Shown: positions 23,026 to 34,925, numbered from the stretch's first letter. The stretch: DNA of 64,000 bases from Monodelphis domestica (GCF_027887165.1 NC_077232.1:15339255-15403254), one strand, 5' to 3'. A program made the numbers and translations. The notes: generated by a model from the letters alone, not told the origin.

Positions 23026-23969
23026 ATGCATATGAATTATATATTATTGTTTAACTTCTGTTTTAACAAAGGCTACTTATTATGTTAAAAAGACTAATTG
23101 CTACATTTAAAATATATAATTAATAAAACATTTTCCACATATTTCAATATGCCTCCTCCACATTTATATAACAAACATGCAATATGGCTTCCTGAGAGAG
23201 TTTTTTATTCCACTTTAATTAAGTTGACTGAATAAATATAATGTTGGCTCGATATTCTAATGCCAAGATATAAAAGGCTAATGTCAGGATTATTTTCTAT
23301 TTAGTAGATAATTAAAATAACATAGCAAGTTATTCTCTGAATAACAAAGGATTTTCCCATTCACCAGCTCAAATTCTGTTTGTTATAACATTCATTTTGC
23401 TATCTGAAGTTTATAATTACAAAATCACTTAAGTATAGAAACCTCTCATAGCCAAAAGTAAAATACAAGGTGATGGAGATAGGACAAATATATGAGTTGA
23501 CAGTAGGATTGTAGGTTAAGTAAAGTGGTAGCCAGCAAACTAGACTTTTGAGCAGGGATAACAAGATTAAAAAAGAGAAATATACTAAACATAAGAAAAT
23601 GAAATGGAGAGAAATGCATAACCATACATAAAAATACTATAATACCTACAATATAAGTATGAATGTGATGAGCACATTTATAAAGTTAAAACTGAGAGAA
23701 GGCTGTATTAGAGACGACAATCCAATAGTAAGCTATTTACAAGAAACATCCTTGAAAGAGAAACACAGAGAAGTAAAATAAGGAGATGGAGTAGAATCTG
23801 TTATGCTTCAATTGAAGTGAAAGGCAATTGTAAAAATCATGATCTCAGAAAAATCAAAATCAAAATATACCTCATTGAGAGAAATAATTATTTGACAATA
23901 ACTGCTGGGAAAGTTTGGAAAAAAAGTTTGGGAACAATCAGGTCTGGATCAACATCTCACACTCTATAC

Positions 23970-24830
23970 TATGAAAAGGAATTCTTTGTTCTTTTTGAGT
24001 TTTCATATGTGAAAGGCAATCCTTTATTCTCTTTGCCTAGTTGGAGCTAACATTTTAGTTAACAATAACTTAAGTACTCCTATTTAGTACCTCACTAGAT
24101 TGTGAAGACAGGATTAACTCTCCTTTGTCTACCTTTTGATTGGATCAACAAAAGCTTGAACTAGGTAGAGGAGCTCACAAAACACTTAGAGAATTCACAC
24201 CCTCAGAAACTCAATCAGCCAGGAATCTCTGAAACTTTTGATGAGTGTTTACCCCTCCAGAAGGTGATAACTGGTTCCCACAAACACTGCCCCCTGGGCA
24301 ATACTAGATAATTTGGAAGATGTGATTGGCCCCTTGTGAAAAGAGGGAGGGACCCCTAAAAAGGCCTTTAAATTCTGGGGCTAAATAAATTGACATCAGG
24401 GAGGAATTCACCTTCAAGAAGGAGTTGAACTTCAAGAGGAAAGTCAGTTTCAAGAAGAAAGGCAGCTTAAGGAAGAAAGTTGGACTCAGGAATTACCTTT
24501 CAGCTTGAGTCATTTCTTGATCTTCCTCTTGGAGGGAACTTGGGTGAGTGTACAGCTGGCTTTCTCTTCCTGTCTCCTGGAGGGAGTTTAATTCCAATTG
24601 AAGTTCAAAAAGTACTGGCTGAGTCCAGCACCCAAGCAATATTTAGTTATATAGGATAATGTCTTCTCTACCCTTTTGTATTTCTCTACTTTCACTCTTT
24701 CTACCTCTTTTGTAAATAAAAGGTATTAAAAGTTATTTCAACTTTCAGCAATAATACTTTAAATCATCAAATACCATATTATTTATAATTTTCATATATT
24801 TTAATCAACCATTAAAATATAATTCTTGCA
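23970..24830 (+). mobile_element. 861-bp LTR-like insertion within L1
   Basis: Sits exactly between two copies of ATAC (23966-23969 and 24831-24834) that join an otherwise continuous L1. It ends in TTGCA, carries AATAAA near 24716 and a TAAATAAAT box near 24384, and has no coding frame, all of which fit a solo LTR on the plus strand. The first bases (TATGAAAAGG) are not the usual TG, so the family is uncertain. Confidence 0.6.
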
Positions 24831-25808
24831 ATACCAAGATAAATTCAAAGTGTATAAATGACATAAATACTGGGAATTAAATGACTAATTTAGGTGAACA
24901 TAGAATAGCATATCTGTCAGATCTGTGGGAAAGGAAGGAATTGAAGACCAAGCAAGAAATAGAGAACATTATAAAATGTGAAATGATTTTGATTACATTA
25001 AACTAAAAGGGTTTTGTGCAAACAAAATCAATGTAACCAAATTAGAAGAAAAGCAACAAAGTGGGGGAAAATCTTTATAACAAATCTTCATAACAAAACT
25101 CTCTACCAAAAGTTTAATTTCCCAAATATATAAGGAAATAAATCAAATTTACAAAAATCAAGCCATCCCCCAATCAACAATGGTCAAAGGACATGAATAG
25201 TCAGATTTCACATAAAATCAAAACTATCAATAAGCACATGAAAAAGTGTTCTAAATCCCTCCTGATTAGAGAAACACAAATCAAAACACCTCTGAGGTAC
25301 CACCTTACACATAGTAGACTGGTTCATATGGCAGCAAAAAAAAAGTGACAAATGTTGGAGGGGATTTAGCAAAATTAGGAAACTAGTACACTGCTGATGG
25401 AGTTGTGAATTGGTCCAAACATTCTAGAAGGAAACTTGGAATTATTCCCAAAGGGCTTTAAAACACTGCTTGCCTTTGATCCAGCCATACCACTGCTGGG
25501 TTTGTATCCCAAAGAGATAATAAGGAAAATGACTTGAACAAAAATGTTTTTAGTCATGTTCTTTGTGTTGGCAAAAAAATGGAAAGTGAGCTGGTGTCCC
25601 ACAATTGGGGAATGGCTGAACAAATTGTGGTATCAGAGGGTAATGGATTACTATTTTATGAAAAAAATAAGGAACCGGGGTGTTTTTATCTGAACAGGAA
25701 AGATCTCTAAGAATTGATGCAGAGCAAAAGGAACAGTACCAGGAGAACATTGTATACAGTCTGATACATTGTGGCACAATTGAATGTAATAGACTTTTCT
25801 ACTAGCAG

Positions 25809-26090
25809 TGTATTGATTTAAAATCTTAGACTCTAGAGACTACATTTCCAGTGATGCCCTTTTCCTTTTCTAGTTTCTGTGTCTCCTTATGTAGATTGAG
25901 TTTTAAGTTTCCATTTCCACCCATGTGATCTTGTGGGGCTGGTACCATCGTGAAGGAGGGAGTGGCATTTTTTCTTTCCTCTAGGTTTTTTTTTTATTTC
26001 TCTGGTTGGTTTTAATTTCTGCTCTGCAGATTTTAATAAATAGCATTAAAATAATACTTGGAGTGTTGAATATTAATTTTAATCTTTACA
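25809..26090 (+). repeat. 5' LTR of old ERV
   Basis: Parallels 33032-33319 throughout: TGTATTGATTTA start, TCTCCTTATGT, GTGGGGCTGGTA-CA-C-TGAAGGAGGGA, TATTTCTCTGGTTG, and a GAATATTAATTTTAATCTTTACA end. AATAAA lies near 26036. Confidence 0.92.
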
Positions 26091-26989
26091 TCATGGGCTC
26101 CTCTACAAGGGGACTTTAAAACTCAGTGTTTTGTTTTGTTTTTAAGTGGGCAGGTTCTGCCCTGGCTGCACTACCAGAGCTTAACAATCAGTGTTAAAGC
26201 TCCAGTTTGCTTAAAACTCAGCTCCAGCCACCCAGCTACAGCTTGTTCTCCTATCTCTCATTCTGCCTTCTGAGCCTCCAACAACTAGGAGTTTTTTCCA
26301 CCCCGGCCTACCTGCAGATCTCCAACTGGTCCAGTTGCCTTAAATTAGGGGACTTGGTGGAGAAGCTGCTCCCCACCCACAGCCTGGCTAATAGCCCAAT
26401 CAGCCTGATTGGCCATTCCTGCCCACAGCTTGGCCAAATTCTGGCTGAGTAGAAGGCCTACTCCACCCTCACTGCCTCCAACTGCTACCTCAGCCACAGC
26501 ACCCTGGGCCCACTGTGGTAATGCTTCTGTGACCTGCAGATGTTGAAACCTAACCATCTCTCATGTTAACAAGGTTCAGGTATGTGGTGAAGCACACTGG
26601 CCAGCTCAGGATCCTGTACAGGTTTATAACATTACCATGGACCAGTTGCAATTACATTGTTTAGGGAACCTATTATAACAGTTATGTGAGAATGCTCTGA
26701 GCATTCAGAAGCATGGTCAAAATTTGAAAGCTTTAGACAATGAGATGGTGAGACAACATCACAGTTTATGGATAATATCATTGAGTTTGGTGGCTGATAT
26801 CTAAACCTTGATATTTCCAAAGCAAAGATATTAAACAAATAAAGAGACATTTTGTCAACAACTCTTTCAGGGTCGTCCAAGATTATTTTAAGACTCATTT
26901 CCCATGGTGGCCTCAGATGGACCTTGAAGAGTTATGGAATACTGCTGCTTATATCTTTAAAGGACCCCAATAAGGATCAAATGGTGAAA
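26091..26989 (+). other. Leader and 5' interior of old ERV, no intact gene
   Basis: GC-richer for the first 500 bases (Pro/Ala-type codons in several frames), then AT-rich. No gag motif such as a zinc knuckle is seen. The AGGATCAAATGGTGAAA end precedes the nested LTR. Confidence 0.45.
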
Positions 26990-27297
26990 TGTAAAAATGG
27001 AGATTTGAACCCCAGACTTCAATTCCCAGAAGTCTTTGGAAGTTCCCAGAATGCCCTATAATCTCCCTGAGTCCTAAGCTGATTGTATGGCCTACTTGGT
27101 CTCTCTCTCCCTGCTTCTGCTTCTAAGCACACTCATCTCTCAAGATGTAGTATAAGTGAAATTGAATGGGCTTTTCAGCCCTCCTAGGCACATGCTTTTC
27201 TTATTTTGTATTTTCTTTAATTCTTAATTATAATAATCTTTAATAAATCTCATAAGATATAATATTTTTAGCAGAGAAACTAAATTTTTACTATTAT
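26990..27297 (+). mobile_element. Nested LTR of the young-ERV family, truncated
   Basis: Starts TGTAAAAATGGAGATTTGAA and follows the 344-bp LTR of the ERV at 271-3161 (CCCAGAATGCCCTATAATCTC, AATAAATCTC, ATATAATATTTTTAGCAGAGAAACTAA) but is well diverged and stops before the usual TTTACA end. Confidence 0.75.
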
Positions 27298-28865
27298 AGG
27301 GGAAGGGTCTTGAGGATCAAGTTCAGCCAAGATTTGCAGACCATGAGAGAATCAATCTGTCAGCTAAGCTATAGGGAAGGTGTTTTCCATCTCTATTTTG
27401 GGGTAGGAAATTTTCTCATTTAGAGGTTCAGAAATAGGTCTGTCATGTCCAGACCTGTTTCTGGTGGAGTGGATGTTGACCAATTGATCCTATAAGAAAC
27501 ATTTTAAATTGTCCAATTGGGCTTGCATGTTCTCCGGCATTTTAGTCTCAAATTTTTAAATATTTTCCTGTATTTTATATTGCCTGTTTTTTATGTTTTC
27601 CTGTGTTTTATCTTCATATTCTTGCACAATTTCTTATATGTTAGCTTCATAATTTTGCGTGGTTTTCTGAATTTAAAATAATTTTTTTATGTAGCATCTC
27701 TAAACACAGAACTGAGGAGTACAAAAATGACATTACCTAATAATATAAAAAATTGGAGGCATGCTGAATTCCTCAATGTCCCTAATTCTTCAACCGCCAT
27801 ATAAACGTCTAAGAATGTAGTATTCATTTATATATATAGAGAGAGAGTAATTATTTTTCTAAACACGTGGGGAGCAATACTAGGCCAAAACTCTCTTTAG
27901 GTCCCCTTCACTCCTAATTAAGAGTAATCTAGGCAATTCTCAGTCCTGCCTCTTTGGATTAAAAAAGAAAAGAAAGAAAGAAAAACCAAATTTACTTACC
28001 TCTACAGCTGATCAAAATAAGCTATTAAAAGCTGAATTTAGGGATAGTCACAGTAGACAAAAGGTTTAGGAAACTTAAGAAGATTGAGGGTATTTTGTCA
28101 CAACTGATGTGGTCAGCCAAAACTGTAAAGGATTATTTTAGCATTGTGTCCTAAACTTTATTAATTATTGGTCACCCATGGATATCCCAAATAATTTTTA
28201 AAAATTACCCAAGTCACTCTGGAAATTTATGGTGATTTAAATAATATAGTGGAAAGAAATTTAAGAAGAAGGGAGAAGGGAAGGGTGTAGGATTTCTCCC
28301 ACCTGGCTTCTGCTGGGCAGGAAGATTAGTGGCTCTAGAAGGTAAGGTTTTGGAAAGAAAAAAAAGGAAGAAATCAGCCTGAACTCCAAGAGGGTTCAGA
28401 CAAGATGCCTGAACCTGAATTAGCTGAAGGTCAAACTCACCACCAAAACCCAGGCAAATAACTGCCACCACACCAAGATGTCAGAACGCTTAGCATGCTG
28501 CCAGCCAGAGAAGCCCCTCCGGGAAAAAAAAGGCCAAAGAGAGCAAGTGACTTGCTCTATATAGATGGTTTTATGTCACTTTCCTGTGTCTCATCTGTTA
28601 GCCTAGCTTGACTTAGGACAGCCCAGGGGTCTGTTTCCTGTACTGTTTCTGTACATGTCTGTTGAAGGCCATTTTCTCAAATCCTTGAATATGGTGCAGG
28701 CATTCCTGAAACGAAATAGGGTGGAGAAATGTAGAGTTCCCAAGACTTGATTCTGTTAGACCAAGTATCTCCATTGTTACTAATCAGGAGATAGCTAAAT
28801 CAGATCTTCTAAAGTATGGCCTGAGTAGGGTATATATATATGGTGAATTTTTAAAATTATATATA
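27298..28865 (-). mobile_element. Nested minus-strand ERV: 5' LTR plus partial interior
   Basis: On the minus strand an LTR (about 28865 to 28124) ends CCTTTACA and is followed by GTTTTGGCTGACCAC, closely resembling the GTTTTTGGCGACCAC that follows the 5' LTR of the young ERV, so this is a 5' LTR plus primer-site region. The interior continues to 27298 and matches 20465-20860. No coding genes. Inserted into the interior of the old plus-strand ERV. Confidence 0.65.
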
Positions 28866-28869
28866 TATG

Positions 28870-29479
28870 TGGATCCTATAAATATTTGTTCTCGTATCAT
28901 TTCTCCTATATTGGGGAGAGGATAATAGTCATAAAAAGTCCATTGGTGGAGAAAATGTAGGGAGAGAAGTCACAGAGGGGGATCAGCAGGGGATCATTCT
29001 GGGGTCTGCTTTGCAGATCCCATTTCCTCAGACTGTGACCATGTCAGCAGGTTGGGGTATGATGTCCTCTGGCAAGTTAATGTCAGGGGGGTATCAGGAA
29101 CATCCATAAAGTTTCCTAAGCATTCCCCTAGAATAGTATTTGTAGAACCTCTTAGTGTGGAGCACTCTTTCCTCTTAATACCTGGCTCCCCTTTAAATTT
29201 GCTGGGAGGAGACCTTTTATGAAAGCTTAGGGCCACAATTACTTGTTCTCCAGGTGGTTCTATGACACTGGAACTGCCTGATAAATCTTATCTTTACTCT
29301 CTCTACTTCTTTCATATGCTCATGAAATGAAGGAGTTGCCTATTTTTGAGATCCCAACTGATATACCTGTGTCTCTCTGAGCCACATCATCTTCTGATGT
29401 TGGTTTACATAAATCACCTGTCCCTGTCCAAATTCAAATAAAATCTAGCCTACCTCCTTCCTTTCCTCTGTACCCTCTT
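28870..29479 (+). other. Old ERV interior upstream of reverse transcriptase
   Basis: Interior sequence between the nested element and the reverse transcriptase remnant. By position this would be the gag-end or protease region, but I cannot see a protease active-site motif, so no product is given. Confidence 0.35.
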
Positions 29480-30600
29480 TTGAAGGGGACAAATTATGGC
29501 ATTACACCTGTAATAAATTCCCTTATTGATCAAAGTATCTTAATTCCCTGTAAATCTGAATATAGTATGCCCATCCTGCCTATTAAAAAGCCAGAACTGG
29601 GGCCCAATGGCAAGCATATCTATCAGTTTGCCCAGGATTTGAGAGATGTGTGCAGTCACATTATAAAGAAAAACCCTGTAGTTTAAATAAATACTGTTAT
29701 TTCTTCTATTCCTACCACAGCTACATACTTTACAGTAGTAGCCTTGTCCACAGCTTGCTTCTCTATACCCATATAGGAGAACTCCAGGCATATCTTTGTT
29801 TTCACCTGGAAGGGTTCCTTGAGGTCCTGGGCTTGTCTGCTCCAATGGTTCATGGAAATCCCTACTCTGTTCACACAATTCATAACTGCTGATACAGATG
29901 CCACAAAATTTAAATACAGTCTTTTAATTCAGTATATGGATGATTTACTCTTGGCCTCACCAAATGCTGAAGCATGCCAAGTGGATAGCAAAAACCTACT
30001 CATACAGCTACATAAGGGAGGCCATAAGGTCTCCAAGGACAAACTTCAGTGGTGTCTCCCCAAGGTACAATATTTAGGCTTTATTTTAACTTCTGGGTCC
30101 CGTTTAATGTCTTCCAAGCATATTGAAAATATCCAAAAGTTAAATGCTTTTACCACTAAAATGTAATTGAGATCTATTCTCGGAGCAACAGGATTTTGTC
30201 AGCAGTAGATCCCTTGCTATGGGGAAATCACTAAGCCACTTGTAGCACTCACAAAAACTTTAATCCCTGAAACACTTAAATTGGAAACAGAACACCTAAC
30301 AGCTCTTTCAAATTTAAAACAAGCTATCCTGTCTGCCCCTGCTCTAGGCATACCAAATTATGATAAACCATTTACCTTTTATGTTCATGAAAAAAAAAAG
30401 TGTTCTAACTCAACTTTGGGGACCTGCTCAATGCCCAGAAGCCTATTATTCTTCCCAGCTTGACCCAGTAGCTTCCAGAGCACCATCATTCCTTAGAGGA
30501 GTAGCTGCCACAGCTTTACTGGTAACCAAATCTGCTGTTCTGATATTGGGATGCCCTCTAACCATAATGTGCCCACAAGAGGTCAAGGCATTGTGATTAA
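29480..30600 (+). pseudogene. Reverse transcriptase remnant of old ERV
   Basis: Gammaretrovirus-type reverse transcriptase pieces in order. The finger region has ITPVINSLIDQ, ILIPCKS and PILPIKKP (29505-29600). The active-site block QYMDDLLLAS lies near 29925-29960, with the downstream KVQYLGFIL motif near 30065. A connection-type ILSAPALGIP stretch lies near 30330. The enzyme would have copied the viral RNA into DNA. The region is broken in several places and parts are missing; it is a fossil. Confidence 0.88.
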
Positions 30601-30764
30601 GACATAGGACAAAGGCATTTACTGACAAAAGGATTACTAGGTATGAGATAACTCAATTAAATAATGAACATATCACACTAAAACCATGTGGAGTTCCTAA
30701 TCCAGCAACCTTTCTCCCTGATTTACCAATTTCTGGAGAAACATTACATGATTGTACATCTTTA

Positions 30765-31344
30765 GTGTCCACTTTTCATAAACCTCATAATGATTTATTG
30801 GACACCCCTTTGGATAATTTGGATTTAATATTATTTACAGATGGTTCCTCATTTATGAGGGATGGTGTGTGCTATATAGGAGCTACAGGAGTTACTAAAT
30901 TTGATACTCTGTGGTCAGTTTCCTTGCCCTCAAATGTAAGCACACAGGGTGTAGAATGCACAGCTCTGAAACTCGCCGTTATTATTGCAAAGGATAAAAG
31001 AGTCACAATTTCCAGAGACTCCCACTACACCTTTGGTGTAGCACACAGTTGGCATGCTATGGCTTCAGAGCAGATTCTTAACATCACCTGGAAAATGTAT
31101 TGCCAATGCAAACCTTATTACTGAACTCCTTTCTGCTATCCAGATCCCCAAAGCTATAGCTGTTATTCACTGCTCTGCACATACAGTTGGCACTGACCCT
31201 GTCTCCAGGGGAAATAACCAAGCAGATATCGCAGAAAAATTAGCAGCCTTAGAAGGCCCTGAATTAATTATGCCACTAACAATTACTGATGACATCCACC
31301 TATTCAGGCACAAATATTTGCCCCTGCCTATTCCTCACTGTTAG
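30765..31344 (+). pseudogene. RNase H remnant of old ERV
   Basis: Contains the RNase H first-strand motif FTDGSSF (near 30832-30855), the downstream GVECTALKLA stretch and an SRDSHYTFGVAH block (31014-31045), then AVIHCSAH-GTDPVSRGNNQAD (31160-31235). These match the order of the retroviral RNase H fold and the following linker. Broken; fossil only. Confidence 0.85.
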
Positions 31345-31589
31345 GAGTGGATACAACCATTGTTACATATATAAGACAATTACAAACAAAATTGAAAGTA
31401 CTCTATGACTTTGTAGCTGCTGTTGAAGCATGTGCCATTGATTTCTCATTTTACCACCCAGGTGATAGTGTGTTCATAAAGAATTTCAAACATACTGGGT
31501 CAACTGAACCTGCTTATGATGAACCATTCCATGTCCTATTAAGTATACCAACAGTCTTAAAAATTCAGAGAGAGGAACTCATGGATTAA
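31345..31589 (+). pseudogene. Integrase C-terminal remnant of old ERV
   Basis: Encodes a short stretch with the PGDSVFIKNF motif, a GSTEPAYDEPF block and VLKIQ, the layout of the SH3-like DNA-binding end of gammaretroviral integrase. The zinc-binding and catalytic core regions are not seen between the RNase H remnant and this piece. Confidence 0.8.
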
Positions 31590-33031
31590 TTGTATCCATG
31601 TAAAATGAGTACCTTCTGTTTATGGTGAATAATTACTTGCACTGATTGTATTTGACTATTGAGTGTGAATGGACTTCTTTATTGGTGGATTTGTAATATT
31701 TTGTTGCACTTTATTTGATTGATCCTTATATTTGCACAAATTGACTTGTAGGGCACATAGAAGAAAATCTGTATTAGTGACCTATATCGACCTGATGTGC
31801 CTTTTGTAACATTTTATGCCTTTACTAATTTTTTTTTGTATTTTCTTCAATGTATTATTACTTGTCTACCTCATTTGCACTCACATTGTTTTATCTACCT
31901 TATTTGCACTCACACTATGGATCATGGTAAGTCAAAGAGGAAATGAATCTTATTTTTTTGGACAATTAGTCCCTATACTTTACCTCTGTAATTCTGAAAT
32001 TCTGAAATGAAAATTAATATTTTAATTTCTTCCTACATGTGTCATTCAGTATTTGATCTTTCCCCTTTCTTTTCTCATACTTTGCCTTTGAAATATGTCA
32101 CTAATTTTGAAAGGGTTTTTTAAAAATATTTTTACTTTTTGCAATAGAAAAAGCTAAGATGTCTGTTTACCTAATATATAAAAAGTATACCCACAAAAAA
32201 AAGCTTTGGTCTATGGCAACCTGTCACTAGTTATTTAACTATTATGGCATGTTTGCTCAATGACTATGTCTAAGAAAAGGAGCACAGAACTTGACTTTCA
32301 AAGTACCAAACAAGCACAAAACGGTGAAATAAACCAAACCAATCCTACAGATTGATTACATTTTGCCCAAAAAGCACAATAACTTGATCATGTGTTACCC
32401 TCGAGGTTGAAGCTGTGTAATGTGTTATATACAGGACTTCTTTGTACTGCACTGTATATCAAGCATATATATTGTTCTAACTCAATTATCCTTTAAAAAA
32501 AGCAAGGAAAAGGGTTGAATTGGGGAATTCTATTTTCCATTTTCTTGAGACCTAGTCTCTTTTTCTATTTTCTCTAATGATGTGACAACTTACTGTAGTC
32601 CAGACTGCTAAATTTGGTTATTGTTGTGAATTTTGACTTGAATTTGAGCCAAATTTAGAACAAGAGACTACCTCCCATAATCTAGAATGTGCCGTTAAGA
32701 TGCATGCAGAGACCAAACAGTGTACTACTAGAAGATCCAGAGTGAACTTTGAGATATGGCAAATTTGAATTTGGGGGGAGGGGGTTTGAAAGGCTTTTGT
32801 TTTGAATGTACACACTCATGCCTAAGGGGACTGCCCCCTAATTGGATTTTTGTCAATGTACCTATTATTGGTTTTTGTTCCTTTTCCCTTTTATTTTCCT
32901 CATCACCAAATTATTATAATTTCCCTTTAGAAACTATAATATTTGTATATACCTGTAGTTCAAGTTGTAAGTTACTTATGTTTTCATGATAAATTGGGGA
33001 GACTGGTCTCCAAAATTATCACAGGGGCCAT
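31590..33031 (+). other. 3' interior of old ERV, no envelope recognised
   Basis: AT-rich. Shares GATCATGG-AAGTCAAAGAGGAAATGAATCTTATTTTTTTGG (31920-31962) and GGGGACTGCCCCCTAAT with the interior of the young ERV at 271-3161. Ends with a CACAGGGGCC tract just before the LTR. Confidence 0.65.
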
Positions 33032-33319
33032 TGTATTGATTTATAATCTTGAATGCTAGAGAAAAAAATTTCCCACCATCCACTTTTCCTTTTCCTGTTT
33101 GTGCATCTCCTTATGTGGATTTAGTTTTGAGTTTCCATTTCCCCCAATGCAGTCTCTTGGGGCTGGTATCACCATGAAGGAGGGAATGGGTTTTTGCCTT
33201 TCCTCTGGCTTTTTTTTTAATTTCTCTGGTTGATTTTAATTTTTCTGTCCTCTAAGTGGATTTTAATGAATGGTATTAAAATAATAATTGTGTATTGAAT
33301 ATTAATTTTAATCTTTACA
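33032..33319 (+). repeat. 3' LTR of old ERV
   Basis: 288 bp, begins TGTATTGATTTA and ends AATCTTTACA; a clear but diverged repeat of 25809-26090. Confidence 0.92.
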
Positions 33320-33649
33320 GCAGCAATGCAATGTTCCAGGACAATCCAGAAGAATTTATTAGGAAGGAAACTATCCATATCCTGAGTAAGAATTATGGGA
33401 ACAGAAACACAAAAGAAAAACATGATTGATCACATGGTTAGATGGATATATAATTGGGGTTTTCATGTTAAAAGATCACTCTATTGCAAATATGAAAAAC
33501 ATTGAAACAGGTTTTGAACAATGATACATGTATAACCCAGTGGAATTGCTTGTCAGCTCCAGAAGCAGGGAAGAGAAGTTGGGTGGCAAAAATCATGAAT
33601 CATGTAACCATGGAAAAATACTTTAAATAAAAAGAAAAAGGAAAAGTAA

Positions 33650-34220
33650 TAGAGAAGGAAATTCAATTTAAATTAACTGGAGACAATATAAAATAGTTTG
33701 GAGTCTTCCTACCAGTACAAACCTAGGATCTCTATGGAAATAATTGAGACACATTTTTTACACAAATAAAGGCATATCTAAACAATGGGAGAAATAATCA
33801 TCTTTCATGGGTAAGTGGAAATAATATAATATAAATGAAAATTCTACAGAAATTAATTTTTTTATTAAAACACCAAACTACCAAGAATTATTTAATAGAG
33901 GTAGAATAAATAAGAAAACTTTTTTCTATGAAAATTGAAAGTTAAAACATCCAGAGAATAAATGAAAAAATATCAAGGAAAGTCACCTAGTAGTAAAAAA
34001 AAAATAATGAATATTAAAAAGTGGTGGTAACCTTCAAAAATAATGTATTACTGGCTACAAAGCAGACTGGAGAAAAAGTAGAATAGGCTATAGAAAAAAT
34101 ACAATAGTTATTTATAACAGCAATCTACTGTTTTATAAACATACATAAAGATTCAAACTTTGAGGGCAAGTACTCATTATTTTACAAAAATTGTTAGAAT
34201 AAATAGAAATCAAATTTTTA
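33650..34220 (+). mobile_element. Second L1 ORF2 fragment
   Basis: Thumb-region ORF2 sequence: ACACAAATAAAGGCATATCTAAACAATGGGAG, CATGGGTAAGTGGA and CAATCTACTGTTTTATAAAC. Frames broken. It lies head-to-tail after the A-rich end of the first L1, so it is a separate fragment. Confidence 0.65.
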
Positions 34221-34225
34221 TTTGA

Positions 34226-34600
34226 CACATTTTTTTCACATTGTCAGTCAATTAATTAAACAAATATTTCTGAGTTGTTTTGTTCAAGTCACTGGGGGGG
34301 GGGGGAATCTCAGCCTGAAAGAATCCAATCAGAAATATTTTTATACCTTTTTTATATTTATCTATTTTTTTCATCATGGCACAATTGGTCACATAGGAGG
34401 TCTTTGTGAAATCATCCAGGACAAATCAAGAATAGTTTGGGAGTGGAACTCTCCAAGGCAAAATTTTTACCATAAAACCTTATATTTGTTACCATAAACC
34501 AAACTCCAATCCATCATTATATTCCTACATGTCCTTAGAACTCCATGAAGACTCACATATTCTCAGTGTAACATTTCTAAGCCTATTTGTTGACTTTTAA
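34226..34600. repeat. Remnant of a further duplication block
   Basis: Matches 10790-11140 (block A) and 38610-38860 (block B): the AATCTCAGCCTGAA-G-ATCCAATCAGAA, TTTATCTATTTTTTTCATC-TGGCA and TAGTTTGGGAGTGGA-CTCTCCAA stretches. It abuts the left edge of block B, so it looks like the scar of another copy between D and B. Includes a G-run of about 13 at 34295-34307. Confidence 0.65.
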
Positions 34601-34925
34601 TGGTATTTCCATAAATGTCCCTCTTGTGTTAATGACTTCAAGTGACAAATGTGTTATAATCAAGGTATTCTCTTGATTTGAACTTTTAAAATCATAGATC
34701 ATGAATAGACACCATTGAGCTTCTTTTGAATAATTAAAAACCAGTCACAATCAGTTCAAAGTGAAAGTATTGAATAAGATAACACTAAAACATGAAAACA
34801 ACTCTGTATTTACATCAAGGAGGAAAATGACCACAATGAGAGTCAACTCAGAGAGGGATGGCTATTTGACATTTGGTCTTGGTGACTCAGTTCTCTTACA
34901 TATTGAGGCCCTGTTGTTCCTAATC

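Larger units (their letters stand above)
20865..23969. repeat. Segmental duplication block D, truncated (no OR)
   Basis: Parallels 12.6-16.5 kb of block A and 41.1-45.5 kb of block B. It has the same MAR1-like SINE, MIR-like SINE, promoter-like TATA segment, GATTGTTGTCCTTCATACTC repeat and L1 start. The half that should carry the OR gene is absent; its place is taken by the ERV at 17920-20860. Confidence 0.7.
25805..33323 (+). mobile_element. Old class I-like ERV with pol remnants
   Basis: LTRs at 25809-26090 (282 bp) and 33032-33319 (288 bp), both TGTATTG...TTTACA, with the target duplication GCAG on each side (25805-25808, 33320-33323). The LTRs differ at many positions by eye, so the insertion is old, likely tens of millions of years. 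The interior has a GC-rich leader, nested LTR elements (26990-28865), and gammaretrovirus-like reverse transcriptase, RNase H and integrase C-terminal remnants in plus-strand order. It is broken many times over, with no intact gene. No envelope was recognised between 31590 and 33031. Confidence 0.92.
23520..33645 (+). mobile_element. L1 (plus strand), internally deleted and split by two insertions
   Basis: Pieces of what reads as one L1: an ORF2 endonuclease part (23520-23885); the C-terminal ORF2 part containing the ATCTCACAC-CTATAC block (23886-23969); its continuation from ATACCAAGATAAATTCAAA (24831-25808), including TCCCACAATTGGGGAATGGCTGA; and the 3' UTR end after the ERV (33324-33645). 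The joints match: the L1 sequence is split at ATAC by a 861-bp insert and at GCAG by an ERV, with those 4 bases repeated at each joint. Between endonuclease and C-terminus most of ORF2 is missing. An A-rich tail lies near 33620-33645. Confidence 0.8.

Noticed and set aside
26207-26557. Overlapping frames on both strands in the GC-rich leader of the old ERV
   Set aside because: No conserved motif; composition effect.
28994-29236. 80-codon minus-strand frame
   Set aside because: Antisense to the interior of the plus-strand ERV; no independent support.
34295-34307. G-run as a G-quadruplex or polypurine tract of an ERV
   Set aside because: A single G homopolymer with no LTR after it; the aligned blocks have ordinary sequence here, so it is a simple expansion or a sequencing artefact.
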